A stretch of 64,000 nt of DNA from Tabrizicola sp. GTDB lineage: Bacteria > Pseudomonadota > Alphaproteobacteria > Rhodobacterales > Rhodobacteraceae. The position numbers and the translations under genes are program-made. Under the pieces are notes generated by a model. It was not told where the DNA came from, did not search any database, and worked only from the letters and a program-made list of their open reading frames with translations. Position 1 is the first letter of the stretch; each line of letters starts with the position of its first letter. The DNA is taken from contig NZ_JAUXZE010000082.1 in assembly GCF_030694085.1 (NCBI RefSeq), positions 124,001 through 188,000 on the forward strand, given 5' to 3'. Below are positions 41,105 to 48,735 of this stretch, one piece after another.

Positions 41105-42688
41105 TCAGACCATCTCGTCCGGGACCAGGGGAAAGGCGCGGCCAAAATCCTCGGCCGACTTAAGGTCGTAGGGCAGCAGAAACCCGCGCCGCAGGTCTGG
41201 CGGCAGTTTTGCGTTGCGCGCCGCCAGGCCCCACCAGGCGGGAATCGCCCGCTCGGGAGCGAAAAAATCGGCGGCAGCGCCGCTCGGCAACCAATGCGCC
41301 ATCAGCCGCTGCCGCAGTCGCGCGACTTCGGCCGGACGTGTCAGCACCACGCCTGCCTCGGTGTCCCAGCGCAGCGAACGCCCGTTCAGATTGGCTGACG
41401 ACACGATGGCTTGCGCATCGTCGAAAATGCTGACCTTGGCATGGATGTAGACCAGCGGCGCGCCCCGCAGCTGCGCCCGACCCTTCGCCCGCGTCCGGCG
41501 CGGTTGCGCCGCCCCGCCCACGAACAGCCGCCGCCCGAAGCCCCGGCGCAGGATGCGCAGGCACTTGGCCTGCAGGAACTCGCCCAGCCTTGCGTCAAGG
41601 CCGGTGGAGCCTTCGAACGCCACGTCGTCCGGTGCAGCAGGCAGGATCAGGATCATCCGCAGATCAGGATTTTGCCGCGCCGCCTCGGCCAGACGCCGCG
41701 CCAGCCGCCGATCCCGGAAATATTGCGTCTCGACATAGATCAGCCGCTTGGCCCGGCTGATTGCCTCGCGGTGCGCTGCGTCGATTTCCGCCACCGCCGG
41801 TTCGGGAGAGAGAAAGCGCCAGGCCCCCCGTCCGCGCCGCCGTGACAGGGTGCGGACAAACCGCAGCCCGGTGCGGTCCGGCGCAGGCTGGCCTTGCGAA
41901 ACCTTGCCCGCGATGACGTCAAGGAACCCTAGCAGGTGCTGACGCGCGTCGTCCGCAACGGGACCTTCCAGCATCAGCTGCACGTCATGCCAGGTGTCGT
42001 GGCCCGGTTGCCGGTGCTCGGGCGTGTCGTAGAAGCGTTCGTCCAGATCCAGCCCGCCGATGTAAAGGCGCCGCCCGTCGAAAACTGCGAGTTTCTGGTG
42101 ATGGGTCGCGGGATACAGCGGCGGCACCTGGAACAGCCGGGGCCTTGGCATCGCATCCTTGGCCACCAGCATCCGCCCGACCCCCGGCATCTCGCGCAGC
42201 GCGGTCAGCCGGTGTGACGTGACCTGCCGCCGCAGCCACCCCGCCACCCGACCCAGCCGCGTCTTCACTACGGGCCAGAACAGCAGGCGCGGCCAGATGC
42301 CTGCCACCGCCGAATGCATCGAGGGCACGACGACCAGCCTTGCCCCCGGCCCGGCCATTTCCGCCGCAGCCCAGAACATTCTTACGGTGCGCCAGGTTGC
42401 CCGGTGCAACCGGGGCCGCGCCACCGGATCGAAGTCCGACAGCACGATCCGCACCTCGACCCCGCGTCGCAGCGTGTGGATCATCAGATCGAACCAGGTC
42501 GTCCCGATGGCCTGCGCCTCGGGGGACCTTAGCCTGGTCTTCAGGTCGAAGACCCGGAACCCCGCCACGATCTCGTGCTTGGCCGACAGGAAGGCGCGCT
42601 CCAGTGCCGGATAGGCCTCGGCCGCCGTGACGAAGATCTCGACCGGCGGCAGGGTTGCTGGATGGCGGAGGATGGCGGCCTGCGGCAC
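41105..42688 (-). CDS. Phospholipase D-like phosphatidyltransferase/phospholipase
   Basis: 527 aa with two HKD motifs: HHQKLAVFDGRRLYIGGLDLD in the first half and IHAKVSIFDDAQAIVSSANLNGRS in the second. Both catalytic His-Lys pairs are intact, so it should hydrolyse or transfer phosphodiesters of phospholipids. No signal peptide is obvious. The GTG at 42688 is preferred because GGAAG lies 5 bp upstream. A longer form starting with TTG at 42718 would begin inside the likely -10 box of the stress promoter at 42717-42741. Lies between stress-regulated genes. Confidence 0.8.
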   Translation of the reverse strand: MPQAAILRHPATLPPVEIFVTAAEAYPALERAFLSAKHEIVAGFRVFDLKTRLRSPEAQAIGTTWFDLMIHTLRRGVEVRIVLSDFDPVARPRLHRATWRTVRMFWAAAEMAGPGARLVVVPSMHSAVAGIWPRLLFWPVVKTRLGRVAGWLRRQVTSHRLTALREMPGVGRMLVAKDAMPRPRLFQVPPLYPATHHQKLAVFDGRRLYIGGLDLDERFYDTPEHRQPGHDTWHDVQLMLEGPVADDARQHLLGFLDVIAGKVSQGQPAPDRTGLRFVRTLSRRRGRGAWRFLSPEPAVAEIDAAHREAISRAKRLIYVETQYFRDRRLARRLAEAARQNPDLRMILILPAAPDDVAFEGSTGLDARLGEFLQAKCLRILRRGFGRRLFVGGAAQPRRTRAKGRAQLRGAPLVYIHAKVSIFDDAQAIVSSANLNGRSLRWDTEAGVVLTRPAEVARLRQRLMAHWLPSGAAADFFAPERAIPAWWGLAARNAKLPPDLRRGFLLPYDLKSAEDFGRAFPLVPDEMV

Positions 42689-42716
42689 GACGGCTTCCAA
42701 GGTTGCGACCGGGATC

Positions 42717-42741
42717 AACCCCGCCCCGCCGCCCCGGTTCC
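42717..42741 (-). promoter_or_regulatory. Near-consensus EcfG promoter for the phospholipase D gene
   Basis: Minus strand GGAAC (42741-42737), 16-bp spacer, GGTT (42720-42717). One mismatch from the consensus -10 CGTT. Correct orientation and position for the gene if translation begins at 42688. Confidence 0.5.
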
Positions 42742-42748
42742 CGTGTGC

Positions 42749-43558
42749 CTATGCCCGCAAGGTCGCGGTCGACGAAAAGAACATCGCCTGGCTGACAGCG
42801 GACCGCACCTGCTCTTCCGTGTAGGGCTTGTTGATCAGGAACGCCGGTTCGGGCCGTTCGCCGGTCAGCAGACGCTCGGGGAAGGCGGTGATGAAGATCA
42901 CCGGGATATTGCCGAACTGCGCCAGGATCTCGTTGACCGCCTCGACGCCCGAGGAATTGTCCGCAAGCTGGATGTCGGCAAGAATCAGATCGGGCTTCTC
43001 GGCTGCGGCCATCTCGACCGCCTCGCTGTGCGTCCGCGCGTTCGAGGTGACCCGGTGGCCCATTCCCTCGACGATCGCCACGATGTCCATCGCGATGATC
43101 GCCTCGTCCTCGATCACCAGGACCGAGCCGCGGACCGACCGCTCCATCTCCTGCACGGCCACGTCGATCAGGTGCCGCGCCTCCGAGGCGTCACTGCCCA
43201 TGATCGCCGCGACCTGGTCGTGGTCGAACCCTTCGACCGTGTTCAAAAGCAGCGCCTCGCGTGAGTTCAGGGTCAACCCCGCCATATGTGCCTGCGCCGC
43301 GCTGGACAGATGGTCATCGGCATCGGTGACAGGCGCACCTGCAGTGGACCAGATCGAATGGAAGACCGAAAACATCGAGACCTTCGGGTCAGGATGCGCG
43401 CCCAGCAGGGTAGGATCGGCGATGATCGATTCCAGGACAGCGATGGCATACTTGTCCCCGCTGGACTGGCTTCCCGTCAAAGCCCGCGCATAGCGGCGCA
43501 GATAGGGAAGGTGCCGGGCCACCGTTGCGGAATGATCGACCGCTTCCTGTGCGAACAT
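42749..43558 (-). CDS. phyR: General stress response anti-anti-sigma regulator PhyR
   Basis: 269 aa. An N-terminal sigma-factor-like domain (residues ~1-130; SREALLLNTVEGFDHDQVAAIMGSDASEARHLID resembles region 4) is fused to a C-terminal receiver domain (~145-265) with acidic pair E150/D151, phospho-acceptor D195 (LILADIQLAD) and K244 (INKPYTE). Phosphorylated PhyR binds NepR and frees EcfG. Divergent from nepR-ecfG, the classic layout. The start at 43558 (MFAQEAVDHS) lies 38 bp from a perfect EcfG promoter. Confidence 0.96.
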   Translation of the reverse strand: MFAQEAVDHSATVARHLPYLRRYARALTGSQSSGDKYAIAVLESIIADPTLLGAHPDPKVSMFSVFHSIWSTAGAPVTDADDHLSSAAQAHMAGLTLNSREALLLNTVEGFDHDQVAAIMGSDASEARHLIDVAVQEMERSVRGSVLVIEDEAIIAMDIVAIVEGMGHRVTSNARTHSEAVEMAAAEKPDLILADIQLADNSSGVEAVNEILAQFGNIPVIFITAFPERLLTGERPEPAFLINKPYTEEQVRSAVSQAMFFSSTATLRA

Positions 43559-43588
43559 CAAATTTTCTCCCTGATGCATAATTCGTCG

Positions 43589-43613
43589 GGAACCAAACGC
43601 GCAAACCCACGTT
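43589..43613 (+). promoter_or_regulatory. EcfG promoter P1 toward nepR-ecfG
   Basis: GGAAC (43589-43593), 16-bp spacer, CGTT (43610-43613), full consensus on the plus strand. It overlaps the oppositely directed phyR promoter at 43596-43620, sharing most of the same base pairs. Confidence 0.65.
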
Positions 43614-43620
43614 CAGTTCC
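43596..43620 (-). promoter_or_regulatory. EcfG promoter for phyR
   Basis: Minus strand GGAAC (43620-43616), 16-bp spacer, CGTT (43599-43596), full consensus. The -10 box is 38 bp from the phyR start codon. This gives positive feedback of the sigma factor on its own activator. Confidence 0.85.
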
Positions 43621-43658
43621 CGTCACTGAGAGAATTTTCTCCGGCATCATGATGGACC

Positions 43659-43683
43659 GGAACCGGACATGGTAGGACGCGTT
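43659..43683 (+). promoter_or_regulatory. EcfG promoter P2 for nepR-ecfG
   Basis: GGAAC (43659-43663), 16-bp spacer, CGTT (43680-43683), full consensus, 30 bp before the nepR ATG. Best-placed promoter for the operon. Confidence 0.85.
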
Positions 43684-43712
43684 GGTGACGCAGGTATTGG
43701 GAATGGAATGTC

Positions 43713-43886
43713 ATGAAGAAGGATAAGGAAGAGGATGTGTCAAACCGGCAGGCAATCCGCGCGCAGATCGACGAGAATCTGAAAAGGGTCTATGCGGCCA
43801 CGCTGAACGAAGAGTTGCCGGACAGGTTTCGCGACCTGCTCGACCAGCTCAAGAGCAAGGCCGCCGGCAAGGGCGGACCGGAATGA
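43713..43886 (+). CDS. nepR: Anti-sigma factor NepR
   Basis: 57 aa. The core reads IRAQIDENLKRVYAATLNEE followed by LPDRFRDLLDQLKS, the two-helix NepR signature (LR.VY......E..P.RF..LL..L). It binds EcfG in the unstressed cell and PhyR-P under stress. A GGAATGG ribosome site lies just upstream. Its stop overlaps the ecfG start (ATGA), keeping sigma and anti-sigma in balance. Confidence 0.94.
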   Translation: MKKDKEEDVSNRQAIRAQIDENLKRVYAATLNEELPDRFRDLLDQLKSKAAGKGGPE

Positions 43887-44461
43887 CCGCAGGTTTTCCT
43901 GTTCCTCATGCCGATCCCCGCGATCGGCTTGCCGGCGCCATCCCGAAGCTGCGCGCTTTCGCGATCAGCCTGGCGCGTGACGCGACGATGGCCGACGACC
44001 TGGTGCAGGACACCATCCTGAAGGCCTGGTCCAACATCGAGAAATTCGACCCCGCGACCAACCTGGACGCCTGGCTGTTCACCATCCTGCGCAACACCTT
44101 CTATTCGTCGCTGCGCAAGACTCGCCGCGAAGTGCAGGACAGCGACGGTGTTCATGCCGCAAGCCTGTCTGTGAAGCCGGACCACGACGGTCACATGGCG
44201 ATGCGGGAATTCCAGAAGGCCTTCGACAAACTTAGCCCCGAACACCGCGAGGTGCTGATCCTCGTCGGCGCATCGGGCTTTTCCTGCGAAGAGGCGTCCG
44301 AAATGATGGGTGTTGCCATCGGGACAGTGAAAAGCCGCGCTAGCCGCGCCCGCAAACGTCTGGCAGAACTGCTGCATCTGAAAGACGGAGAGGACATGTT
44401 TTCCGGCACCGATGGCGCAACCCAGGCAGTCGTGATGCGCACGGCTGCAGCCGGATTTTGA
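43883..44461 (+). CDS. ecfG: General stress ECF sigma factor EcfG
   Basis: 192-aa ECF15-type sigma factor. Region 2 includes LAGAIPKLRAFAISLARDATMADDLVQDTILKAW (residues ~16-49) and region 4 includes LSPEHREVLILVGASGFSCEEASEMMGVAIGTVKSRASRARKRL (~117-160). It directs RNA polymerase to GGAAC-N16/17-CGTT promoters, many of which are in this window. Translationally coupled to nepR upstream and, through a TTGA junction, to a histidine-kinase-like gene downstream. Confidence 0.95.
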   Translation: MTAGFPVPHADPRDRLAGAIPKLRAFAISLARDATMADDLVQDTILKAWSNIEKFDPATNLDAWLFTILRNTFYSSLRKTRREVQDSDGVHAASLSVKPDHDGHMAMREFQKAFDKLSPEHREVLILVGASGFSCEEASEMMGVAIGTVKSRASRARKRLAELLHLKDGEDMFSGTDGATQAVVMRTAAAGF

Positions 44462-46161
44462 TCCGCCGCCTGAAAGCACTTTTCTCGTTCAGCAGCCTTG
44501 GCGTGCGCCTTGGCTCGACCATCATCCTTGCACTGATGCCGCTTGGCGTGCTGTCGGTCGTCCAGACCCGCGACGCGCTGCACCAGGTGGATGCGTCGAC
44601 GCTGAAAGGCGTCGGCGGGGCTGCCTTGCAGGCGATGCGTGACCAGATCGAGGTCATAAAGGAGGCGCAGGTCTCGGCCCGCGTGCTGGCATCCGTGGTT
44701 GGTCGCCCAACCGGGGGCGGCCCGTCCTGCGTTCAGCAGGTCACCTCGATCAAGCGCGAGATCGCCCAGGCCACGGTGGTCGCCTACGTCCCGAAAAGCG
44801 GCCTCGTGACCTGTGCATCGACGGGCAAGGTCTATGATCTTTCCGACAATTCCGAGTTTCAGAAGATGCTGGAGCTTCCCCTGCCCAGCCTGATCTACGA
44901 TGCGCAAGGGCAGCTCTCGCAGCAGGCGGTGGTTGGCGTCAGACACCCGGTCTTCGCCACTGATGGAAGCTTTATGGGTTTTGTGGTGATCTCGCTGGCC
45001 TACAGCGCCCTGTCCCCCGGGACCTATGACGATTCGGTGTCGATGTGGAACCCGGTTTACTTCGCCTCATTCACCGGCGACGGAAAGGTCCTGGTGTCCT
45101 CCAAGCCGGACCTGCCGCCCGAAGAAGCAATTCCGGGCAACCATACCGTCACCGAGCTTGCAGGATTGTCCGATACGTCCTTTTTCGTCGACGAAGGAAG
45201 TTCCCGGCATATCCTGTCGGTCGTCTCGGTGGCGCGGAACCTGTTCCTCGTCTCGGTCTGGCGGCCGGACAGCGCCAGTTTCTGGACCAACGTGGCAGTT
45301 CCCTACCTGATGCCTGCGCTGACCTGGGTCGCCGCCCTGGTCGCAGCCGCCTTCGCCTCCAACCGTCTGGTCGTCCGCCACGTCCGCGCCTTGTCGCGGT
45401 CGATGACCGACTACGTTTCGTCGCGCCAGCGCCTGCAGATCCCCGACATGGACGGCGCCCCGGACGAGATCCAGCGCCTTCACGCTGCTTACGAGCTGAT
45501 GATCCGAACGATCGAACAGGAAGAAGCCGAGCTGCAGAACCTTGTCGTCGACAAGGACGTTCTGATCCGCGAGGTCAACCACCGCAGCGGCAACAGCCTG
45601 CAGATCATCGCCTCGATCATGCGAATGTATCGGCGTGAGGCAGCGGACCAGAAGCTGCGCACGGTCCTGGACGGGCTGATCAACCGGGTGATCGCGTTGT
45701 CGTCCACCCACACCAGCCTGTACACGCTTTCGGGCCAGCGGGATGTCTCGGTCGACGAGATTTTGTCCAATGTGATCAAGCGTCTGAAGGAAATTCACGG
45801 TGTGGCGCTGGGCGTTGCCTCCAAGCGGCTGCAGCCCGTCCGCATCGATGCCGAGGCCGCCGTGCCCCTGGCCCTCGCCCTGGCCGAGGCGATCGGCTGC
45901 TACTTCTCGCGCGGGGGACTGGGCAAGGACGAAGTTTCGGTCGCCCTCAGCGAAAGCGACGGCACCATACACCTTAGCGTCGAAGGGCCCGAGGTGGCCG
46001 AGCTTCGACCGCAGTTGACGGACGGCCTCGTTTCGCTGCCACAACGGATGCTCAAACAGTTTGCCGCACAGCTTTCCGGGACGGTCAGCATCCGGCTGGA
46101 CGAGGGCCGCGCGACGGTCGATCTTGTGTTTCCCCGGCGCAATCCGCTGCGGCGGACATGA
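44458..46161 (+). CDS. Degenerate HisKA_2-type sensor kinase in the EcfG operon (PhyP-like)
   Basis: 567 aa, TTG start overlapping the ecfG stop. Membrane segment at ~17-36, periplasmic sensing region ~40-275, second membrane segment ~283-302, HAMP-like linker, and a dimerisation box REVNHRSGNSLQIIASIMRMY keeping His375. The ATP-binding half looks broken: the N-box that should read like NELVTNA is ALALAEAIGCYFSRGG with no asparagine, and no G-x-G box follows. In Sphingomonas the kinase-like PhyP encoded next to phyR acts mainly as a PhyR phosphatase; this gene probably plays that kind of role. Confidence 0.78.
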   Translation: MIRRLKALFSFSSLGVRLGSTIILALMPLGVLSVVQTRDALHQVDASTLKGVGGAALQAMRDQIEVIKEAQVSARVLASVVGRPTGGGPSCVQQVTSIKREIAQATVVAYVPKSGLVTCASTGKVYDLSDNSEFQKMLELPLPSLIYDAQGQLSQQAVVGVRHPVFATDGSFMGFVVISLAYSALSPGTYDDSVSMWNPVYFASFTGDGKVLVSSKPDLPPEEAIPGNHTVTELAGLSDTSFFVDEGSSRHILSVVSVARNLFLVSVWRPDSASFWTNVAVPYLMPALTWVAALVAAAFASNRLVVRHVRALSRSMTDYVSSRQRLQIPDMDGAPDEIQRLHAAYELMIRTIEQEEAELQNLVVDKDVLIREVNHRSGNSLQIIASIMRMYRREAADQKLRTVLDGLINRVIALSSTHTSLYTLSGQRDVSVDEILSNVIKRLKEIHGVALGVASKRLQPVRIDAEAAVPLALALAEAIGCYFSRGGLGKDEVSVALSESDGTIHLSVEGPEVAELRPQLTDGLVSLPQRMLKQFAAQLSGTVSIRLDEGRATVDLVFPRRNPLRRT

Positions 46162-46165
46162 AAGA

Positions 46166-46187
46166 ACCGGCCCGCAACGGGGCCGGT
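46166..46187. terminator. Terminator hairpin after the EcfG operon
   Basis: ACCGGCCC (46166-46173) pairs with GGGCCGGT (46180-46187) over a 6-base loop, 4 bp after the kinase stop and between convergent genes. No long T-run. Confidence 0.6.
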
Positions 46188-46208
46188 CCAATCTGCGCAG
46201 GTCATGGG

Positions 46209-47114
46209 TCAGTGGTGCCGCACCGTCGTCTGCGGATGCCCGGACGGCGTAAAGACCGAGGCCGCGCTTTCGATGTCGCTCTTCAAGGCCGAACCCAGCG
46301 TCTGTGCCAGTTCACTGGCCTTCATCGCTTCGGTCTTTGCGGCGGTAAAGGCGTCATCCATCAGCCGGTCCCGCGCTTCACCCATCAGCCGATCCTCGGT
46401 CTCGGTCTGTGGAAACAGGAAGGCCAGTGCTGCCCCCGCTGCCGCCACCAGAGCGCCCGTCATCAGCGGATGCTGTTCCACCTGCTCACGGCCCTTCTCT
46501 GCCAGCGCGATCCGACCGAGATAGATCCGCTCGCGGGTCTGCAGGGCCTGGTCGCGCGCGGCACCAGTCAAGGACTCCAGCCCCCTGCCCAGCGCGTTGC
46601 GCGTCTCGACGGCCAGCGCCGACATCACCTCGGCCCGGTGCTTCGCCAGTTGCGCCGCCGGGGCCAGACCGCGCCGCGCGGCGTCGTCAATCTGCCGCAG
46701 CATCTCCTTGGCGTTCTGCCGCAATCCCCGCGCTTCGGTCAGCCAGTCCTCTTCCGGGTCCACCGGTTCGGGTGCCGGCGGCCCGCCTTCGTCTTCCCAG
46801 CGCGTCAGCGCCTCGAAACGCGTGCCGGCCGTCACCGGAACCACCATTGGCCCGCCCCGGTCGCTCATCGCCTTTCGCCCGAAGATCAGGGCCGCCAGAG
46901 CCACCCCGGCTGCCGCCGCCGCCACCGGATGCGAGCGCACCGCGCCGTCAACCCGTGACACCAGCGGCGACGCCTGCGACATCAGAGCAGCCTTGCCTTC
47001 GGCAATCAGGGTCGCCGGGTCCAGACGATGACGCAGCGCCACAAGCGCCTGTGCCAGCGCCTGCCGGTCTCGCTCCAGGGACTGTTCGATTTCATGCATG
47101 TTTCGTTCAGACAT
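46209..47114 (-). CDS. DUF3618-type membrane-associated stress protein
   Basis: 301 aa. The N-terminal MHEIEQSLERDRQALAQALVALRHRLDP motif is typical of DUF3618/YqjD-like proteins. Two hydrophobic stretches (HPVAAAAAGVALAALIFG near residue 63-80 and HPLMTGALVAAAGAALAFLFP near 215-235) are separated by a long charged helical region. Third gene of an operon with a YqjE-like holin-family protein and a helical LEA-like protein. Probably binds or bridges the inner membrane under stress; no enzyme motif is seen. Confidence 0.7.
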   Translation of the reverse strand: MSERNMHEIEQSLERDRQALAQALVALRHRLDPATLIAEGKAALMSQASPLVSRVDGAVRSHPVAAAAAGVALAALIFGRKAMSDRGGPMVVPVTAGTRFEALTRWEDEGGPPAPEPVDPEEDWLTEARGLRQNAKEMLRQIDDAARRGLAPAAQLAKHRAEVMSALAVETRNALGRGLESLTGAARDQALQTRERIYLGRIALAEKGREQVEQHPLMTGALVAAAGAALAFLFPQTETEDRLMGEARDRLMDDAFTAAKTEAMKASELAQTLGSALKSDIESAASVFTPSGHPQTTVRHH

Positions 47115-47526
47115 GTCGTGCTCCCGTCTCGTTAAGGCCGGCCTGCACTGCTTCCGCGTCACGCCGGACGCCACGCAGCGCCCGGTCCGGCCAGATACCG
47201 CGCAGCCGCAGCGCCGCCCGTCCGGCCAGCACCAGCATCACCGCCAGCAGGCACAGCGCCACGCCGACAATCAGCGCAGCCCAGGCCGGGCCAAGCCCCG
47301 TCGCCGCCAGCGCCGCCACGGCGCCACCGGCCAGCACATTCAGACCTACCAGGGCAAAGATCGCCGCGACGACAATCTTCACCAACCCGCCGACGGCGTG
47401 TTTCACGCCCTCGGTCGCTTCGGCCTTCGCCAGCATCAGCTCGCCCCGGACCAGACGGCTGAGGCTGGCAATCACCTCGGACATGAGCGTCCGAATTCCC
47501 TCTGTCTCTGGTTCGGTTCCGCGCAT
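47107..47526 (-). CDS. YqjE-like phage-holin-family membrane protein
   Basis: 139 aa. An amphipathic N-terminal region (LMSEVIASLSRLVRGELMLAKAEATEGVKHA) precedes two membrane segments, VKIVVAAIFALVGLNVLAGG and WAALIVGVALCLLAVMLVLAG. This is the YqjE/DUF1469 (holin_6-like) layout, found with YqjD/ElaB-type proteins. Overlaps the next gene by 8 bp and the previous one by 1 bp, so it is co-translated. Not a phage remnant, since no phage gene is nearby. Confidence 0.75.
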   Translation of the reverse strand: MRGTEPETEGIRTLMSEVIASLSRLVRGELMLAKAEATEGVKHAVGGLVKIVVAAIFALVGLNVLAGGAVAALAATGLGPAWAALIVGVALCLLAVMLVLAGRAALRLRGIWPDRALRGVRRDAEAVQAGLNETGARHV

Positions 47527-48194
47527 CAGACCCGCGGTCCCTGGCCGTAATCAGAGTCACGCTCGGCCAGCCGGCGCTTGCTGGACGACCGGATGAAGCG
47601 TGCCGCCGCGAAACCGGCGATGGCCGCCGCCGCCATGAAGGCCCCGGGATGACGCTTGGCCAGCGTCTTGACGTCCGCCGTCAGATCCGAGACCGACCGC
47701 TGCCGCAGCGCATCCGAAGCCGTATGCAGCCCCTGCGCGACCGAGGTCATCACCCGCGACTTCAGCGCATCGCTGTCGCTGTCAGCCGAGGCGCGCTCCA
47801 GCGTTGCCGCAAGCCGCTCGCCAACGTCAGACAGGCTTTCGCGGGCCATGTCCGCCTTCTCGACAGCGACATCCTTCACCGCCGAAAGGGTCGAACCGGC
47901 GCCGCTGACAATGGCCTCCTTCGTGTCCTGAGCGATGTCCTGGGCCTTGCCCACGATGTTGCCCACGCGCGACCGGCCTTCGTCGGCTGCATCCGACGCC
48001 GCGTCCTTCATCGACGAGGCCGTGTCTCGCACCGACTTGCCGAACTGGTCGACGTTATGCTTCACGGTTCCCGCCGCAGTCTCGGCCGCATCCATCGCGG
48101 TCTTGCCCGCGTCCTGGACCTTTCGCCCCATCTCGCCCATCGAACCCGACTGCATCTGGCCGCGGTGTGAGGTGTCCTTGTCGCTCGCGTTCAT
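47526..48194 (-). CDS. Alanine-rich helical (LEA/YqjD-like) stress protein
   Basis: 222 aa of mostly amphipathic helix. Repeated Ala/Asp/Lys 11-mer-like units such as KVQDAGKTAMDAAETAAGTV and SSMKDAASDAADEGRSRVG resemble late-embryogenesis-abundant or apolipoprotein-type repeats. The C-terminus has one membrane segment (HPGAFMAAAAIAGFAAARFI) followed by a basic tail, the YqjD/ElaB arrangement. First gene of its operon. No clean EcfG promoter is visible upstream; GGAAC at 48292-48288 with ACTT 17 bp later is a weak candidate. Confidence 0.7.
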   Translation of the reverse strand: MNASDKDTSHRGQMQSGSMGEMGRKVQDAGKTAMDAAETAAGTVKHNVDQFGKSVRDTASSMKDAASDAADEGRSRVGNIVGKAQDIAQDTKEAIVSGAGSTLSAVKDVAVEKADMARESLSDVGERLAATLERASADSDSDALKSRVMTSVAQGLHTASDALRQRSVSDLTADVKTLAKRHPGAFMAAAAIAGFAAARFIRSSSKRRLAERDSDYGQGPRV

Positions 48195-48287
48195 CGCACT
48201 TCTCCTGAAATCCGTTTGGGATGCTTCGCACAGCCCCGCGTCGCGGCGCCGTCACTCTGGGAATACAAGTCCCGAAACGCCGATCCG

Positions 48288-48360
48288 GTTCCCAGGGCGC
48301 GTTCCCAGGGCGCGGTCGCCCCCGAAATCTTGTCGGCCTGCCCGAAATCTTGCCGGCACA
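48288..48360. repeat. Two adjacent short tandem duplications
   Basis: GTTCCCAGGGCGC is perfectly duplicated at 48288-48300 and 48301-48313. A second, 20-bp unit beginning CCCGAAATCTTG follows at 48321-48340 and 48341-48360 with a few differences. They lie in the 252-bp spacer between the LEA-like operon and the DUF1328 gene. The first unit contains GTTCC, the reverse complement of the EcfG -35 box. Confidence 0.75.
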
Positions 48361-48362
48361 AG

Positions 48363-48388
48363 GGAACCGATCCGGCCAGCGCGGTGTT
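48363..48388 (+). promoter_or_regulatory. Near-consensus EcfG promoter for the DUF1328 gene
   Basis: GGAAC (48363-48367), 17-bp spacer, TGTT (48385-48388). One mismatch from the -10 CGTT. It is 58 bp before the start codon and points at it. Confidence 0.5.
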
Positions 48389-48446
48389 CTTTCCGCAATC
48401 TGACGCTGCGCCCTGCGGGGCTTTATGTAATCAAAGGAGAAAACCC

Positions 48447-48608
48447 ATGCTTGGTTGGGCCGTGACTTTCCTGATCATCGCGATCATCGCCGGTGTCCTT
48501 GGCTTTGGTGGCATCGCTGGCACCTCGGCCGGGATCGCCCAGATCCTGTTCGTCATCTTCATCATCCTGTTTGTCATCTCGCTGGTCCGCGGAATGATGA
48601 CCCGGTGA
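48447..48608 (+). CDS. DUF1328 (YtjA-like) small membrane protein
   Basis: 53 aa, two membrane segments (VTFLIIAIIAGVLGFGGIAG and IAQILFVIFIILFVISLVRG) with the LGWA start and GIAGTSAG turn characteristic of DUF1328. Small inner-membrane stress-associated protein of unknown function. AAAGGAGAA ribosome site 6 bp upstream. Followed by a strong intrinsic terminator. Confidence 0.88.
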   Translation: MLGWAVTFLIIAIIAGVLGFGGIAGTSAGIAQILFVIFIILFVISLVRGMMTR

Positions 48609-48656
48609 CCTCTGTCCCCTGAGGAAGCGGTCCTTCCCTGCCGCCTTCCCTTTACT

Positions 48657-48685
48657 GGGCTGCGATGTCCTCGCAGCCCTTTTTT
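48657..48685 (+). terminator. Rho-independent terminator after DUF1328
   Basis: GGGCTGCGA (48657-48665) pairs perfectly with TCGCAGCCC (48671-48679), loop TGTCC, followed by TTTTTT (48680-48685). The best intrinsic terminator in the window. Confidence 0.92.
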
Positions 48686-48735
48686 CTTGGGCAGACGTGG
48701 TCTTTGCCAGAGAAATGTAAGGAGTTGATGATCGG

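Noticed and set aside
47107..47526. Possible prophage remnant because of a holin-type protein
   Set aside because: The protein is of the YqjE type, flanked by stress-associated membrane proteins, and no other phage gene is present.
48267..48292. EcfG promoter for the LEA-like operon (GGAAC-N17-ACTT, minus strand)
   Set aside because: The -10 has two mismatches to CGTT; not listed as a feature although the operon would fit the regulon.
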